Shown here: positions 23,880-34,824 of the stretch, piece by piece
Numbering within the stretch: position 1 is the stretch's first letter
Layout: the number at the start of each line of letters is the position of its first letter
Origin: Berberis thunbergii
Lineage: Eukaryota; Streptophyta; Magnoliopsida; Ranunculales; Berberidaceae
DNA: 64,000 nucleotides
Assembly: GCA_003290165.1 (NCBI GenBank)
Contig: QNQO01000685.1
Location: 496,001-560,000 of the forward strand
Direction of reading: 5' to 3'
The notes under the pieces: model-generated
What the model was told of the DNA's origin: nothing
What the model saw: only the letters and a program-made list of their open reading frames with translations
Databases searched by the model: none
Position numbers and translations under genes: made by a program

Positions 23880-24263
23880 TGTTAGGATTCTAGTTATTAA
23901 ATAACTTTTCATTCATTGACAGCTCGAGCTTTTAGAGGAGAGTTGGTTGGTTATTAACAAGTGGTATCAAAGCCTAACTCCATGTCCAAGGTTCGATTCC
24001 CGGCAGGGGCGACCTAAAGGCTAGAATAAAACAATTTAACATTATGTATAGGCATAGTGCTAAGTTGTTGAATACCACTCAAGTGAGTGAAGCTACTAAA
24101 GCTACTAAAAGGAGAAATCTACCATCGAGCCAATGTCGATAGAGTATGTCAATGAGGATTTAGACTTTGGAGGCGTAGTGGAATGTTATGATCCTAGTCA
24201 AGTAATTAAACTTTCACTCCTTGACAGCTCGAGCTTTTGAGGAGAGTTGATTGGTTCTTAACG
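23880..24263 (+). mobile_element. TRIM (miniature LTR retrotransposon)
   Basis: Only 384 bp. Two 80-bp LTRs (23880-23959 and 24184-24263) share tgacagctcgagctttt and gagagtt, start TGTTA and end TTAACA/TTAACG. A Met-type primer site tggtatcaaagc lies at 23962-23973, and a purine-rich ggaggcgtagtggaa precedes the right LTR. It has no coding capacity. I could not find a matching target duplication. The interior also holds ggttcgattcc (23990-24000), a perfect match to a Pol III B-box. Confidence 0.8.
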
Positions 24264-25057
24264 ATATATGGGGTTATTGTTAGATATTTGGGTCTTCAAA
24301 TGAAGAAATATATTAGTTTTTCCTATTTCAAGCAGATGACTATATGTAAGGAATGAGTATTTCGAAATTTCCAAATTAATTCAGATTTTGAAAATATGGA
24401 AAAAGTAAGGGGCGAGAAGTCATTATCCCTTTTTTTGCAAAACTTTTCCAAAATTTCCATTAGTTTTTTTTGTTCATAATTTTTGTATAACATATGTAAA
24501 ATGGCTTATTTAGGCCTGTAGATCCCATATTTTCCACAAAAAAATTCACAAACTCTGCAAATTTGCGATTTCTTGTACGAATCCTCCCATTTTTTGCTTC
24601 ACTGATGCAATCTCTTGTGCGAGTTCAATTTGCGCATTTGAATCTTTGTCTTCAACCAGCTATCCTTTAAGTTGCATACTTCAATTAAGAATGTTAGGTT
24701 TCTCAAATTATCTTAAATATATCCCCTCTTCTTCAATTTTTTTAAGGCTTCTTTAACATTTCATCTCTGATTTCTTTGATTACACCTCTTTAGGGCTTGT
24801 TACTTTGTGGGCAATAAATTTTAGCTTGTCTCAGACATTCTTTGAAGTTCATGGCTCGTAGTTTTATCTTTAAAACTAATTACGCGCTCGTGAAATCTAT
24901 GGATTCTAACAAAATAAAAACGTTGTCAATAGTGTAACAATTTTCAACGAAATATTACTTTGTTGCTATAAATTAATAAGAGCTTTAACAAGAAAAAAAA
25001 CTAATGAAAAAAATTATCAATCATCATCAACGACCAAAATCATTACCAATAATGTCA
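24264..25057. other. No gene seen
   Basis: AT-rich spacer between the TRIM and the CACTA terminus. Confidence 0.4.
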
Positions 25058-25083
25058 CACTACAAGAAATTTGGGCTTTGGTG

Positions 25084-25620
25084 ACGGACATTATTCCTCA
25101 CTGAAACATGTTATTCGTCACCGTTCAGTAATGGTGACGAATTTCAGTCGCACCGTTCAGTAATGGTGACGAATTTCAGTCGCCACAGCGACCACATAAA
25201 GGACATCAAGAAAAGTATTAGGTGACGAATTCACAACTCATCATGGAAAGTCCACTTACGTGGCGCATGGTTCCTCACATAAACTTAGCGTACGAATATA
25301 CAATTACAACATGGGTGACGAAAATATCGTCACTGTAGAGTGTTATAAGTAACAAAAATCTTGCGTCACATGTGGTGACTTTCTGTGATTAATCGTTCTT
25401 CACTTATGCGATTTATATGTGAGGAACAGTTTGTCACGATAGTGATATAAATATCTACTATGAACTTTCTGTGAGGAATCTTTCCTCACTTCTATAATTT
25501 ATACGTTAGGAACAGTTTGGCACGGTAGTGATTTCAGACATTAAAATTATCTACCTAAGATGAATTTTTCATCACACTTTCATTATATTTGTGACAACTC
25601 CTTCTTCACCCATTTATTGT
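25084..25620. repeat. CACTA subterminal repeats
   Basis: Includes a perfect 32-bp tandem pair built around ccgttcagtaatggtgacga (about 25115-25183) and scattered copies of gtgaggaacagttt and gtgacga motifs. Such arrays bind the CACTA accessory protein in known En/Spm elements. Confidence 0.75.
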
Positions 25621-25829
25621 AGTTGTCCACTAGCACATACTCTTCAATAACATCACCCATTTTTTGTGTAATGCACAATCTAAAATCAAAATAGTAAATT
25701 TTCCATTCACAAAACTGAATACAATAATGATATCAAGTTACATCATTTTGACGTCCCAAAAATAACTGTCTACTCTAGTAACACTAAGCTTCTTAACTCA
25801 TCATCTATTCATACCCACTCCTCATTGAA

Positions 25830-25973
25830 TCATTCTTCATCACCATCATGGTCACCAAGCTCGTCAAAATAAGGATCATTTGGAAGTACATCACTACCAT
25901 TAGAACTGTTTGGATCGTGGCGGGAGGAAACATTGTTGATACGATCTGATTGCATTATAGTTTCCAAAAAAGC
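25830..25973 (-). pseudogene. Terminal exon of the second CACTA ORF
   Basis: A 144-bp open segment follows a tgtag acceptor and ends at TGA. It encodes AFLETIMQSDRIN, then an acidic tail with NDPYFDELGDHDGDEE. Acidic tails like this are what I expect at the end of the second, TNPA-like product of plant CACTA elements. Upstream exons were not found, and a MITE lies in the presumed intron region. Assignment rests mainly on position within the element. Confidence 0.45.
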
Positions 25974-26224
25974 CTACATTCGAAATTAATAAGTATAAAT
26001 GTTAGTACAATTTAATTTTCTATATAGTAACTCATGATTGCCAACTTGCTATAGATCACGAACCATTGTCCATTACTTCATATATGGTAAGACGTTTTCT
26101 AACTAAAGATAAACTAAAATAAACAACAAAAGCAAAAGATAAATGTCATCCACTTGCTCATAATAAATAAGACATTCCTGTCTAGGGCCCCCTCATTTGG
26201 TTATTTTCCTCGGTCCCTTTGGAG

Positions 26225-26637
26225 TAAGGCTGAAAACCGAACCGACTTAGGTCGGTTTTAAAATTTTCAAACCGAAACGACCATTAACAAAACCGATCCG
26301 AAACCGAACCGATTCCAATTTATGCAAACCGTAACCGAACCGAACCGACTAAAATCGAACCAAAACCGAAATAAAACCGAACCGAACCGAATATTTAAAT
26401 ATATTATATTATTTATATATAAAATAAATATTTTTATATATAAATAATATAATATATTTAAATATTCGGTTCGGTTCGGTTTGGTCGGTTTAAATCACAT
26501 AGAAACCGAAAACCGAACCGACCACTTCGGTTTTGCATTTTTTTAAACCAAAACCGATCTGAACCGAATTTAAACCGAACCAATCGATTCGGTTTTGATC
26601 GGTTCGGTCGGTTTAATCGGTTTTTTGTTCAGCCCTA
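26225..26637. mobile_element. hAT-like MITE with a long palindrome
   Basis: A perfect 8-bp duplication ctttggag (26217-26224 and 26638-26645) flanks ends taaggctgaaaacc and, inverted, tagggctgaacaaa. The body is packed with ccgaaccga and its complement. The centre is a near-perfect inverted repeat of about 45 bp per arm with a 14-base AT loop. No coding. It lies inside the CACTA element. Confidence 0.85.
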
Positions 26638-27480
26638 CTTTGGAGAATTTCACCTCTCTCTCCTAATACCATCAAAGGCACATAATGAACATCCAAACAC
26701 AAAATGTCAAGAATTCAAGATGCAAAAAGCAAATTTACTGGCCACTTCTTTTACGTCATGCCCAAATAAGAAATCTCATAAGTACAAGCAACTGAAATAG
26801 TATAGGATGGTACAACAACAATCCTTTTGTATGGCAGAAAGACAAGGTAAACAAGGTTTTCTAGGCCTTCTATAATGCAAAAGAAATCAGGATAATCTTA
26901 TCCAGGCCGACTTTCATCTTGCTGCTTGAAGAGCAGTGCAATTCATGAGTCTGACAATATATACATTCAAGCTAAATAGCTAGTTAAGGTGCTGCAAAAT
27001 ATTCATTTTATAAAGATGCTATAGTATTTGCAGGACTCAGTCAAAACCAGGCACATAACCTGAATTGAAGGCAGAAAATACACTAAAAACAAAGAAAAAA
27101 GGGTCTGAAACAGGGTTATGTGCCTGAAATAGGGTCTGAAACAAAGAAAACATGGTCTGAAATAGGTAGCATCAAAACCAGAACTAGTTCACCGACATGT
27201 TTGTAAAGATAAGGGTTGTGTGTTCATAATGAAAGACATTATATAATCCCCATCATTGGTTGCAGCAGCACAATGGTTTCTGAACAAACAATTTCGATTT
27301 TTTCCAGATTCATTTAAACATCAAATGCAGATGACAAACCACATATCATTCTGCAATCTGCATAGACAATGGTGCTAGCTTCCAACAAAGTCTGCATGAG
27401 GTAAGACAATCATTTTCCTTGAAAATCATCATAGTTTCATGAGAGACAAATCTGGAATTCTAATTGGCGAGAAAACGAAC

Positions 27481-27522
27481 AAGGAAACGGGCGAGGGAGC
27501 CCCCTCCCTCGCCTGTTTCCTT
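27481..27522. repeat. Hairpin: 18-bp stem, 6-base loop
   Basis: aaggaaacgggcgaggga and its complement flank gccccc, with one mismatch. It is GC-rich within an AT-rich region. It is too short to call a transposon and shows no terminator context. Confidence 0.7.
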
Positions 27523-27664
27523 GCTAATAAAACAAGCCCGAGACAAATATATACAATGGGTCTCATGGGACGGACAACAAAGAGGTATAAATGGTGGAGT
27601 AGATAGGGAAATGGACATCAACTTTTTTTAAAAAGTAAATCCAAATTGTATCAATAGAATCTAA

Positions 27665-27993
27665 GGGTGTGTTTGGTTGAATGGAATCTTATTCCATGGG
27701 AATTCATGATGGGACCCCTACATTTTAGGCTGAATTGATATATCACTCCACATCTACCATTTGACCACCATTTGATTTTGTGATCAATGGTGGGAATGGA
27801 AGTCCCATGAACATGGGAATCCCACTTCTTGGTCCCCCAATGCATGTGATTCTCATGTTCATGGGACTTCCATTCCCACCATTGATCACAAAACCAAATG
27901 GTGGATGTGGAGTGAAACATCAATTTAGCCTAAAATATAGGGGTCCCCTCATGAATTCCTATGACATGAGATTCCATGCAACCAAACACACCC
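27665..27993. mobile_element. Tourist-like (PIF/Harbinger) MITE
   Basis: 329 bp flanked by TAA on both sides. Ends gggtgtgtttggttg and its inverted partner are typical of Tourist-like MITEs. Nearly the whole element is an inverted repeat (for example gatcaatggtgggaatgga against its complement), so it would fold into a long hairpin. It has no coding capacity. Confidence 0.85.
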
Positions 27994-28003
27994 TAAGAGG
28001 AAA

Positions 28004-28672
28004 TATGTGTCATGACTATTAATATAATGGTAGCAACCAACTGTAGCTTGTCACCCACAATAAATGATCTAATACCATGAATTGGGACTGCATGTTGTGT
28101 AGCCATACTAATTAGCTTAATAGACTGTCATGACTCCATTTCACTAGTCTTTTGCTCCTTGTTTGTAAACGATTTAGTTTTCTCTTAGTCAACATCCCAG
28201 CTGATAAAAAACATGAAAGTGGTTTAGGGAGGTGCCTAAGAAGTGTCTTAGGCTTCCAACCCCATTACACGTGAGATGACGTCGAACATGTGTCCGATGA
28301 GTGTCGAAGTAGACATGGATAAGGCAGCCTAAACAAAAGTATCATCCTCCATCCTGGAGAAGAGCTATGGTGCATGTGAATCTCAATCTCACATGGCAAC
28401 ATGAAGAAATATGTCAACATTGGTGCAACTGAACATGCATTCAACAAAAGAAACTTCCTTAACACATACCTCAAAAACCACAACTTTTTACCCTTATACA
28501 AACTTGCTCAACCCTTCTCTCCATGCACTCAAAACCACAACGAAATTGTGCCTTTTGGCTATTTTAGGTTGTTTTTATTGGTAGCGATGGTGTTGAACAT
28601 CCATTCATCCACGTTCACATACCTTGTTATATTGACTGCATAACCATCGGGAAATGTAATGAACTTCAATCA
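28004..28672. other. CACTA internal region, unassigned
   Basis: The start of the TNPD C-terminal part can be followed to about 28580 in broken frames (FPDGY near 28640). The rest, 28004-28580, has two overlapping open frames (28501-28265 on the minus strand and 28401-28643 on the plus strand) without a recognisable domain. Confidence 0.35.
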
Positions 28673-29885
28673 CTACACGAAAGCTTTGCGTGCAGGTGGT
28701 TTGAACACATACTCAGCTTGAGGTTTGTCAACTTTACCATCAATCTGCTTCAGATGCAAATTTTCCCTAATATTCATATCTTTTAAATCCATTCTTGCTT
28801 TGGGCGTATCCTTCGAGTTACTCATATTCAACAATATCCCAATGAGATTCTCAAATATATTTTTCTCTATGTGCATCACGTCAAGATTATGCCTAATTTT
28901 CAACTTGGATCAATAATCCAACTAAAAAAAATACTCTTCTTTGTCCAATTAGGTCTTCACCGTTCCACTTCCTCTTCCTATTCTTATTATCGGGATGCTT
29001 AACAGGCTTGTCATGTACAATGTATTCAAGTTGATTCAATATGTCATTACCTAAAAAATCCCTAGGAGGATGCCTCATCTCTCGACAACCATTAAAATCT
29101 CTTTCATCCTTCCGCCGGGAGTGATTCCTGCGTAAATAGCGGCGATGCCCAATAAAACAATATTTATTCCTCAACTGGGTGTGAGATGTATCTTCCATGC
29201 ATACTGGACATGCCAACTTACCATGAGTGCTCCAACCTGACACATTTCCACAAGCCGAAAAATCATTTATGGTCCACAATAGAGCTGCACGCATGTTAAA
29301 TGAAGTTTCGATCATTTTATCATAAGTTTGAATATCGTCTTCCCACAACTCCTTAAGTTCATCAACCAATGGACACAAGTATACATCAAGATCCTTACGT
29401 GGTGCTCTTGGTCCCGGAATCAATAAGGTCAGCATAGAGTATGAGTTTTTCATGCATTTCCATGGTGGCAAATTGTATGGAAATAACACAATAGGCCACA
29501 TACTATAAGTTGAGTTCAAATGCCCAAAAGAATTGAACCTATCCGTTGCAAGACCTAATCTAACATTTCGCGCGTCTAAGGCAAAATCTGGGTACATTTG
29601 TCAAACTCTTTCCAAGCAAAAGAATTTGTTGGATGCCTCATTTTGCCATCTTCATCAAATCGTTTTTCTTTGTGCCACCTCATATCTTGGGATGTATGTC
29701 TTGACATAAACAATCATTGTAACCTAGGCTTGAGTGGAAAGTACCGCAATACTTTCTGAGGAATTTTCTTTTTCTACTCACGATTACTGTGCTTATACCT
29801 TGGCTCATTACACACTGGACATCTATCCTTATTTGCATGTTCCTTATAAAACAATACATAGTTGATGATACATAAAAATGGTCAC
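28673..29885 (-). pseudogene. CACTA transposase (TNPD type), broken
   Basis: Remains of the DDE-type transposase that cuts CACTA ends. In order on the minus strand: a decayed N-terminal part with PLKPRLQRLF-like sequence near 29720; a 234-residue open frame (29597-28893) with SYSMWPIVLFPYNLPPWKCM, MLTLLIPGPRAPRKDLDVYL and CPVCMEDT; and a further frame (28903-28673) beginning MKIRHNLDVMHIEKNIFENL, a hallmark of this family (Pfam Transposase_21). Frameshifts separate the blocks, and the C-terminal third is missing or unrecognisable. The N-terminus is cut off at the boundary with LTR sequence. Confidence 0.85.
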
Positions 29886-29944
29886 ACTCTTGAGCCGAAC
29901 TCGTGTCATGATGATCTCGAGGATCTACAAGCTCGAGCATCGGC

Positions 29945-30539
29945 CCAACATAGATCCAGCCCAGAATCTAAGCCCGCTCAACTTTAGTCAGCCAAGCAGA
30001 CCCGGACTCCCACAGCATGCTAGGCCCACATGTCTCACGCCCATCCTTAATACCCATAAGCACTCCTCAGGCAAGTATCTCGAGGATCAGCTTAAGACGG
30101 ACAACTACACCTGCTCTCTGCTTCCAATTAGAAAGCAAATACCATAGTATCTTCCACACCGGGAAATTCCCTTCTACGGATTGCTCTTGGATTGGAAACT
30201 ATCTCCCACGTATCTAGGAGTGCAGAGCTAACATAAAACTTTCATTCTAAAGCACGACTCTTAATTAGAGAGGGATCTGCACGGAGATCTCCTCCCTAAA
30301 CTACGCCTACAATGGCATTGTTGAACCAGGACTTATTGCACTATAAATAAGACATGAGGTTGGTAAGCTAAGGTACGCTACAAAATCCTTGTTACAACAT
30401 TACACCTTCCTCAGATCCCTGTCTGAATTTATCATCAAAGTGTCATCGGCCACCCCATGGTGTTCTGTGGCCCACGTGCGTTACTTGTGCAGGTCAGTAG
30501 GAACATGGTCAAAACATGGAACAAAAATTGACTGCATCA
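29945..30539 (+). repeat. 5' LTR of the Tat-like element, partial
   Basis: Ends gactgcatca at 30539. Contains a TATA-like ctataaataa at 30341-30350. It shares cggccaccccatggtg-type sequence with the inverted copy at 33722-34403, and a general layout with the LTRs at 34825-36028. The left edge is uncertain. Confidence 0.6.
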
Positions 30540-30542
30540 GTT

Positions 30543-30560
30543 TGGCGCCATCCGTGGGGA
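30543..30560 (+). promoter_or_regulatory. Primer-binding site of the Tat-like element
   Basis: tggcgccatccgtgggga, three bases after the LTR end. It gives the element's plus orientation. Confidence 0.7.
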
Positions 30561-30989
30561 AGACATAGTTCTTAACTTTACACTAAGCGTCGTCTCCTAC
30601 CGAATCTCAGATAGATGGTACCACCAGGTCATGTAACACTGAACCAGGGGACACGTCCAATGCTCCGGATGTCCCTATATTAATTCCTGCCATGCACGAA
30701 CAACCTACTCACGCCCCTGCACCAACGGCGGCAACGATAGACCCCAAAATCAAGGTGTTAGAATCTCAAATACAACAGGTTATCAAGGCGATGGAGACAC
30801 TCACATGACAGAATCCACCTGCTGTTAATGGAGACCAGGAACAACACGAACCTCCACCTCCAATGGACGATAGGGAGCAAGCGCAGGAGAGCCAAGGTCC
30901 TGCTAGTTTCCATTGAACTAAGTGAGGCTATGCGGCTAACGCTAATCCAGCCTCCAATAAGAGGTCCCTCAGCGGTGGTAATCATTGCG

Positions 30990-32690
30990 AAAGTATCTGC
31001 CTTGACTTCGTCAAGCGCAATTGTTAACTACTCCAACCGTTTCTCAGCAACATCATGATTAATGGATTGCTCAACCATGACATGATCAACCTCTTCATGA
31101 GCCACCTTCTCGACAGACAGTTCCCTCTCCATGTCATGCAAATGTGCATAGACCCGGTCCAACTCGGTCCTCATAGACTTGAGCTTTGTTGTGGACTTAT
31201 CCAGCACCCCCCGCTTCAATCAGTGAGGCCCGAGCAGCCCCGATTGCTTTCTCCTGTTCTACGCATCGCGCTTTCAACATATCGAATTGGCAAAGGACGT
31301 GAGAAAATACCATCAACAACGCCGCCAATTTCCTCTCTAGAGAGGCCACCTAGTTATGACCAGCTCAATAATCCAAACCCATCACTCCCGCATAAGTAAG
31401 ATGATTCATGCCATCCATTATTTGCTTAATACCATAGTTGAGATGAGTGCTCGGAACCAGCACAAGCATTGAAAGCCTCTCCACCGACCGCCTATGCCAT
31501 TTTTTTTATCGACCTATGTGCACTATCCTGCACGTCAAGCTGGGTAAACCAACAAAACTTCCCATCGGCCTTGACATGAATCTCTTCAGGGATAGGTTTC
31601 TTCCAACTAATCCACAAATGAATGACACTGGGATCCGAAAGCACGGAGGAGCCACCTCCAAGGGCCGGAAGAGAAGGCGAATCAGCAGTAACAACAGAAA
31701 AACAACCCTTACCTTTTCTCTGTGTAGTAGTAGCAGTGGTAGCAGAACGAGTAGTAGTACCAACTGAGGCAAATAAATCCAAATGAGTAGGAGAAGAAGG
31801 TAAAAATTCGGCCACGTCATCAACAGGAGCGGAAGGAGATCATGGAGAAATAACCTCAAAGTCTTGACTGTGATCATCAATCTCCTTAGACTGTTCCACA
31901 GCTGAAGCATATTATCATTGATAATTCAAGGATCATCATTAAAAAAGTCAGCAACATCAGGCGCATCATATGCAGAGAGGAGCCTTTTTTCATTATCATC
32001 CAATGGACGAGTAATTTCCTTCTTACTATCTCTAACGCTAAGGTCATCTCCTCAGCTTCAAGAAACACTCGTCGACAATCTATTCTTCCATAGTCAAATG
32101 CAGATCCCTCCACTTGTTAGGGATCTGGAACGACCTCACTATCTGACGACCTCGCAAGTTAAAGTAGCCAGAGCTTATTGAAGCATAAAACAAGTCTCGC
32201 GACCAACCCCTAATAACGTCGTTAAGATTTCCAAAGCAAGTAGGAGAATGAGGAAGCAAATGTTCTTGGTCACCAACAGACCAACCACCGAGTGCAAAGT
32301 CCTAGCGGTCAAGGAAATGCCAAAGAGAATGGCTCGCATATAAGTAGAAACCATAACCCTCCAACCATTAGGACCATTTGAGCATGAGGGATTCCTAGGA
32401 AGTGTAAATACTCCCAGAATAAATTCGAAACTAGAAATCGAAAGTCGGATTGAAACACACACGGATAGAGTACAATACACCCATTCCTTGGACGATAAGG
32501 ACTATCGCTCTCTTGGGGCAAAACAACCTCAAGGTCGGAGGGAAAAGAGTAGCTAGAGCGAACATTGTCCAACGTCACCTAAGAAACCTTTTTGGGAGAA
32601 AAGTAAGCATCACAAGCAGCAAGTTGCTCACCGTCCAGCAGATCGCCGGTAGGCATCAAGGAGGATCTAGAAAAACAAGAAAAATGAAAA
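30990..32690 (-). pseudogene. Antisense ORF, gypsy-type plant transposon domain
   Basis: Reads opposite to the host element. The N-terminal part (about 32690-32310) contains EQLAACDAYFSPKK, then CIVLYPC, and ends with PNGWRVMV. That layout resembles the domain Pfam names Transposase (putative), gypsy type (PF04195), found in antisense ORFs of Tat elements. Toward the C-terminus (31219-31028) is a coiled-coil-like stretch, KLKSMRTELDRVYAHLHDME. Multiple frameshifts and stops break the frame. Function in the family is unknown. The domain call is from memory of the family pattern. Confidence 0.5.
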
Positions 32691-33008
32691 GGGAAAGAAA
32701 ATAGAGAATGTGAGAAACGAAGAAGAAAATATAATAGAGGACCCTAATTTCAGAGATAGCGTAAAAATGGAAACAAACACATCACACCTCCTTTTATAAA
32801 GCCAAGCAACGAAGGGACTGCTCACGGGACGATGTGCGGGATATGATGGCTACACAAAATCCCAAAAATGTGCGCAAAAATGAATGGGTGAGTGAGAGAT
32901 TGAGACACCAACTCGCCAAAGCTGTTGACAACATTAAATGCGAGGCAATGATGAAATCGAAAGTCCAATCGTCACCAAGTTAGTGGCCACGTCAGCATAC
33001 CCACTAAC

Positions 33009-33029
33009 TAAGGGGGAGTAGATGTTGAT
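33009..33029 (+). promoter_or_regulatory. Polypurine tract and start of the 3' LTR
   Basis: taagggggagtaga is followed by tgttgat, the first seven LTR bases, before the MITE. Confidence 0.6.
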
Positions 33030-33657
33030 CAATGTTCTAAAAAATTGCCTAGGTGTTAGAGAAACGCCAAGATTAATGGCTGGACGGGGAGAAAAATCGG
33101 GTAGGCGCCTAGGTGGGTCTGGGCGGTCTAAATTTTTTTTATTATTTTTTTAATAAGGCTGATTGTATTTTTATTTTATTTTTCTTTCCCTTTTTTGGAA
33201 AGAAACAATTTAATTGTTTCTTATTCAGTATATGTCTGAATATATGTCTGAATGTAGCAATTGATGATTACTTAATGGAATTGTCAAAGGATCTGCCAGT
33301 ACCAATTTTAGTAATGTAGATTTTATCAAATATGACTGAGGTCATTCATGCAATTTGAAGAAAAATAAAAGAGTAGGTTTGGATATTTGTCCACAAATTC
33401 AACTTTATATAAAGTACTCATAATGACCAACTTCAGTCATTTGAGTTTTAATAAAATTTGTTCATGATTGTTAATTTTTCATGTTTATAAATTTTTCATA
33501 TGTATCTTGGCATTAAATTGGATGTAATTGATAAGGTATTATGCTTAACTTTTGTAAATTATTAAAGTTCTAATACAAAACCTAAAATTGTCTAGTCCCC
33601 TTGGCACTAGGCACCTGCTTGCCACCCGCCTACTGCCTAGCGCTTTTTAGAACATTG
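33030..33657. mobile_element. hAT-like element inside an LTR start
   Basis: Inverted ends caatgttctaaaaa match exactly on both sides. Flanks atgttgat (33022-33029) and ttgctgat (33658-33665) are an 8-bp duplication with two mismatches. Subterminal sequence holds gcctaggtg and gcgcctagg on the left and related cctactgcctagcgc on the right, typical of this MITE class. No coding region is supported (the 33113-33319 frame is T-rich noise). It inserted seven bases into the Tat-like 3' LTR. Confidence 0.75.
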
Positions 33658-33721
33658 TTGCTGATACATCAAAATAAACCATCATCGTGGCCATACACGT
33701 GGCGAGACCATCCATCATGAG
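33658..33721 (+). repeat. Continuation of the Tat-like 3' LTR
   Basis: acatcaaaataaaccatc and acacgtggcgaga align with the first 60 bases of the LTR at 35465 (gacatcaaacatg, acacgtggcatag). It stops at 33721 where an inverted LTR copy begins. Confidence 0.55.
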
Positions 33722-34403
33722 TGATGCAGTCAATTTTAGCTCCCTGCTTGACCTGCTGGCCTGAACAAGGAACGTACATAAGCCACGGACCACCATTGTG
33801 GTGGCCGATGACACTCCGATGTTAAAGTCAAACAGGGATCTGAGGAAGGCTTAAAGTTGTAAACACAAAATTTGTAACGTACCTTTGTTCATCGACCTCA
33901 TGTCTCATTAGAAGTTTTGGTTCGATCAGGCCATCGGTGGTGTAGTTTAGGAAAAAAAAATCTTCTTGGAGATCCTTATCTAATTAGAAGTCGTCTTGTG
34001 GATGGAAATTTCCCTGTTTGACCTGTGCTCCTAGATACGTGAGAGATAGTTCCTAATTGGAGTGTTGTCCATAGTGAAGGTTTTCACATATGACTTATAC
34101 TCTGGTATTTACTTCCTAGTTGAAGACAAAGTACTGCTGGCTTGCCCATCCGAAGCTGATCCCTGAGATACTTTCCTCAATTGGTCTTACGGGTATTGGG
34201 GATGGTTGTGAGAAGCGTTGGCTTAGCAGGCTGAAGTAATTTGGGTCCGGCTGGTAGACTGCATTTCATGTGCTTGATGTCGTTTGGGCCGGATTAGTTG
34301 ACTTAAGCATCGGAATGCATTCGGCCACCAAAAATTGGTCTTTGGCAGTCTAACATCTGTTTTGCATGTCAAATTTATATCAGGACGAGATTTTGATGCA
34401 TCA
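33722..34403 (-). repeat. Inverted Tat-like LTR
   Basis: Begins tgatgcagtcaattt, the exact reverse of the LTR end at 30539. Read on the minus strand it carries gtgtcatcggccaccac and ttgttcaggcc, as in 30440-30500, and ends near tgatgcatca at 34403. No matching 5-bp duplication was found. Either a solo LTR inserted in opposite orientation or a local inversion. Confidence 0.6.
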
Positions 34404-34824
34404 AGTGTGACTGCTAGTTTTTTTTTTTAGCTTATTGAAGATATGTAGAAAATGGCATGGAAATATCTTCAAGCATTGATAGAAGTGTACAAGGTTTAGG
34501 AAGCAAAAACTGAAATGATTACTGTAAGTGTTGGACTGGACAACACAAAAAACATTTTCAGTAATTCAAATTCGGTGCGACTCTTATGGGTAAATTTTAT
34601 GGCCATTGAAATTAACTGTTGGAATAATCATGTTTAATTTGAATGAAATTTATATCAATGTTGATCAATTATTCAAAATGATCCTAAACGGCAATTTTCA
34701 GAAGAAACCAACACACTTAATTGATAAATAGTGATTAACATTTTCACCAAAATATACCAATTGCATACATTAAACATCATGTTTGTCGTGCAAACTGTGA
34801 TCCTCATTATTTCAACATGTTATT
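34404..34824. other. No gene seen
   Basis: AT-rich spacer with no recognisable content. Confidence 0.4.

Larger units (their letters stand above)
25058..29885 (-). mobile_element. CACTA (En/Spm) transposon, truncated at right
   Basis: The left terminus is cactacaagaaatttgggct, the classic CACTA end. It is followed by subterminal repeats, a terminal exon of a second element ORF, and TNPD transposase remains reading toward this end. The other terminus is absent: transposase sequence stops near 29885, where Tat-like LTR sequence begins. Two MITEs (26225-26637 and 27665-27993) sit inside. The element is dead and incomplete. Confidence 0.8.
29945..33721 (+). mobile_element. Tat-like gypsy derivative with an antisense ORF
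   Basis: An LTR-like region (to 30539) is followed at 30543 by the primer site tggcgccatccgtgggga, a form common in Tat-type gypsy elements. At the other end a purine tract agggggagta leads into LTR-start sequence (33023) that a MITE interrupts. No gag-pol is present apart from a short Gln-rich frame near 30740-30808. The interior is dominated by an antisense coding region. Tat-lineage elements are known to carry extra antisense ORFs. The 5' LTR is truncated against the CACTA remnant. Confidence 0.65.

Noticed and set aside
23985..24005. Possible tRNA T-arm (ggttcgattcc)
   Set aside because: Lies inside a TRIM with no other tRNA arms.
31447..31910. Overlapping open frames on both strands of 106-134 codons
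   Set aside because: They overlap the Tat antisense region in several frames; Leu- or Ser-rich without domains.
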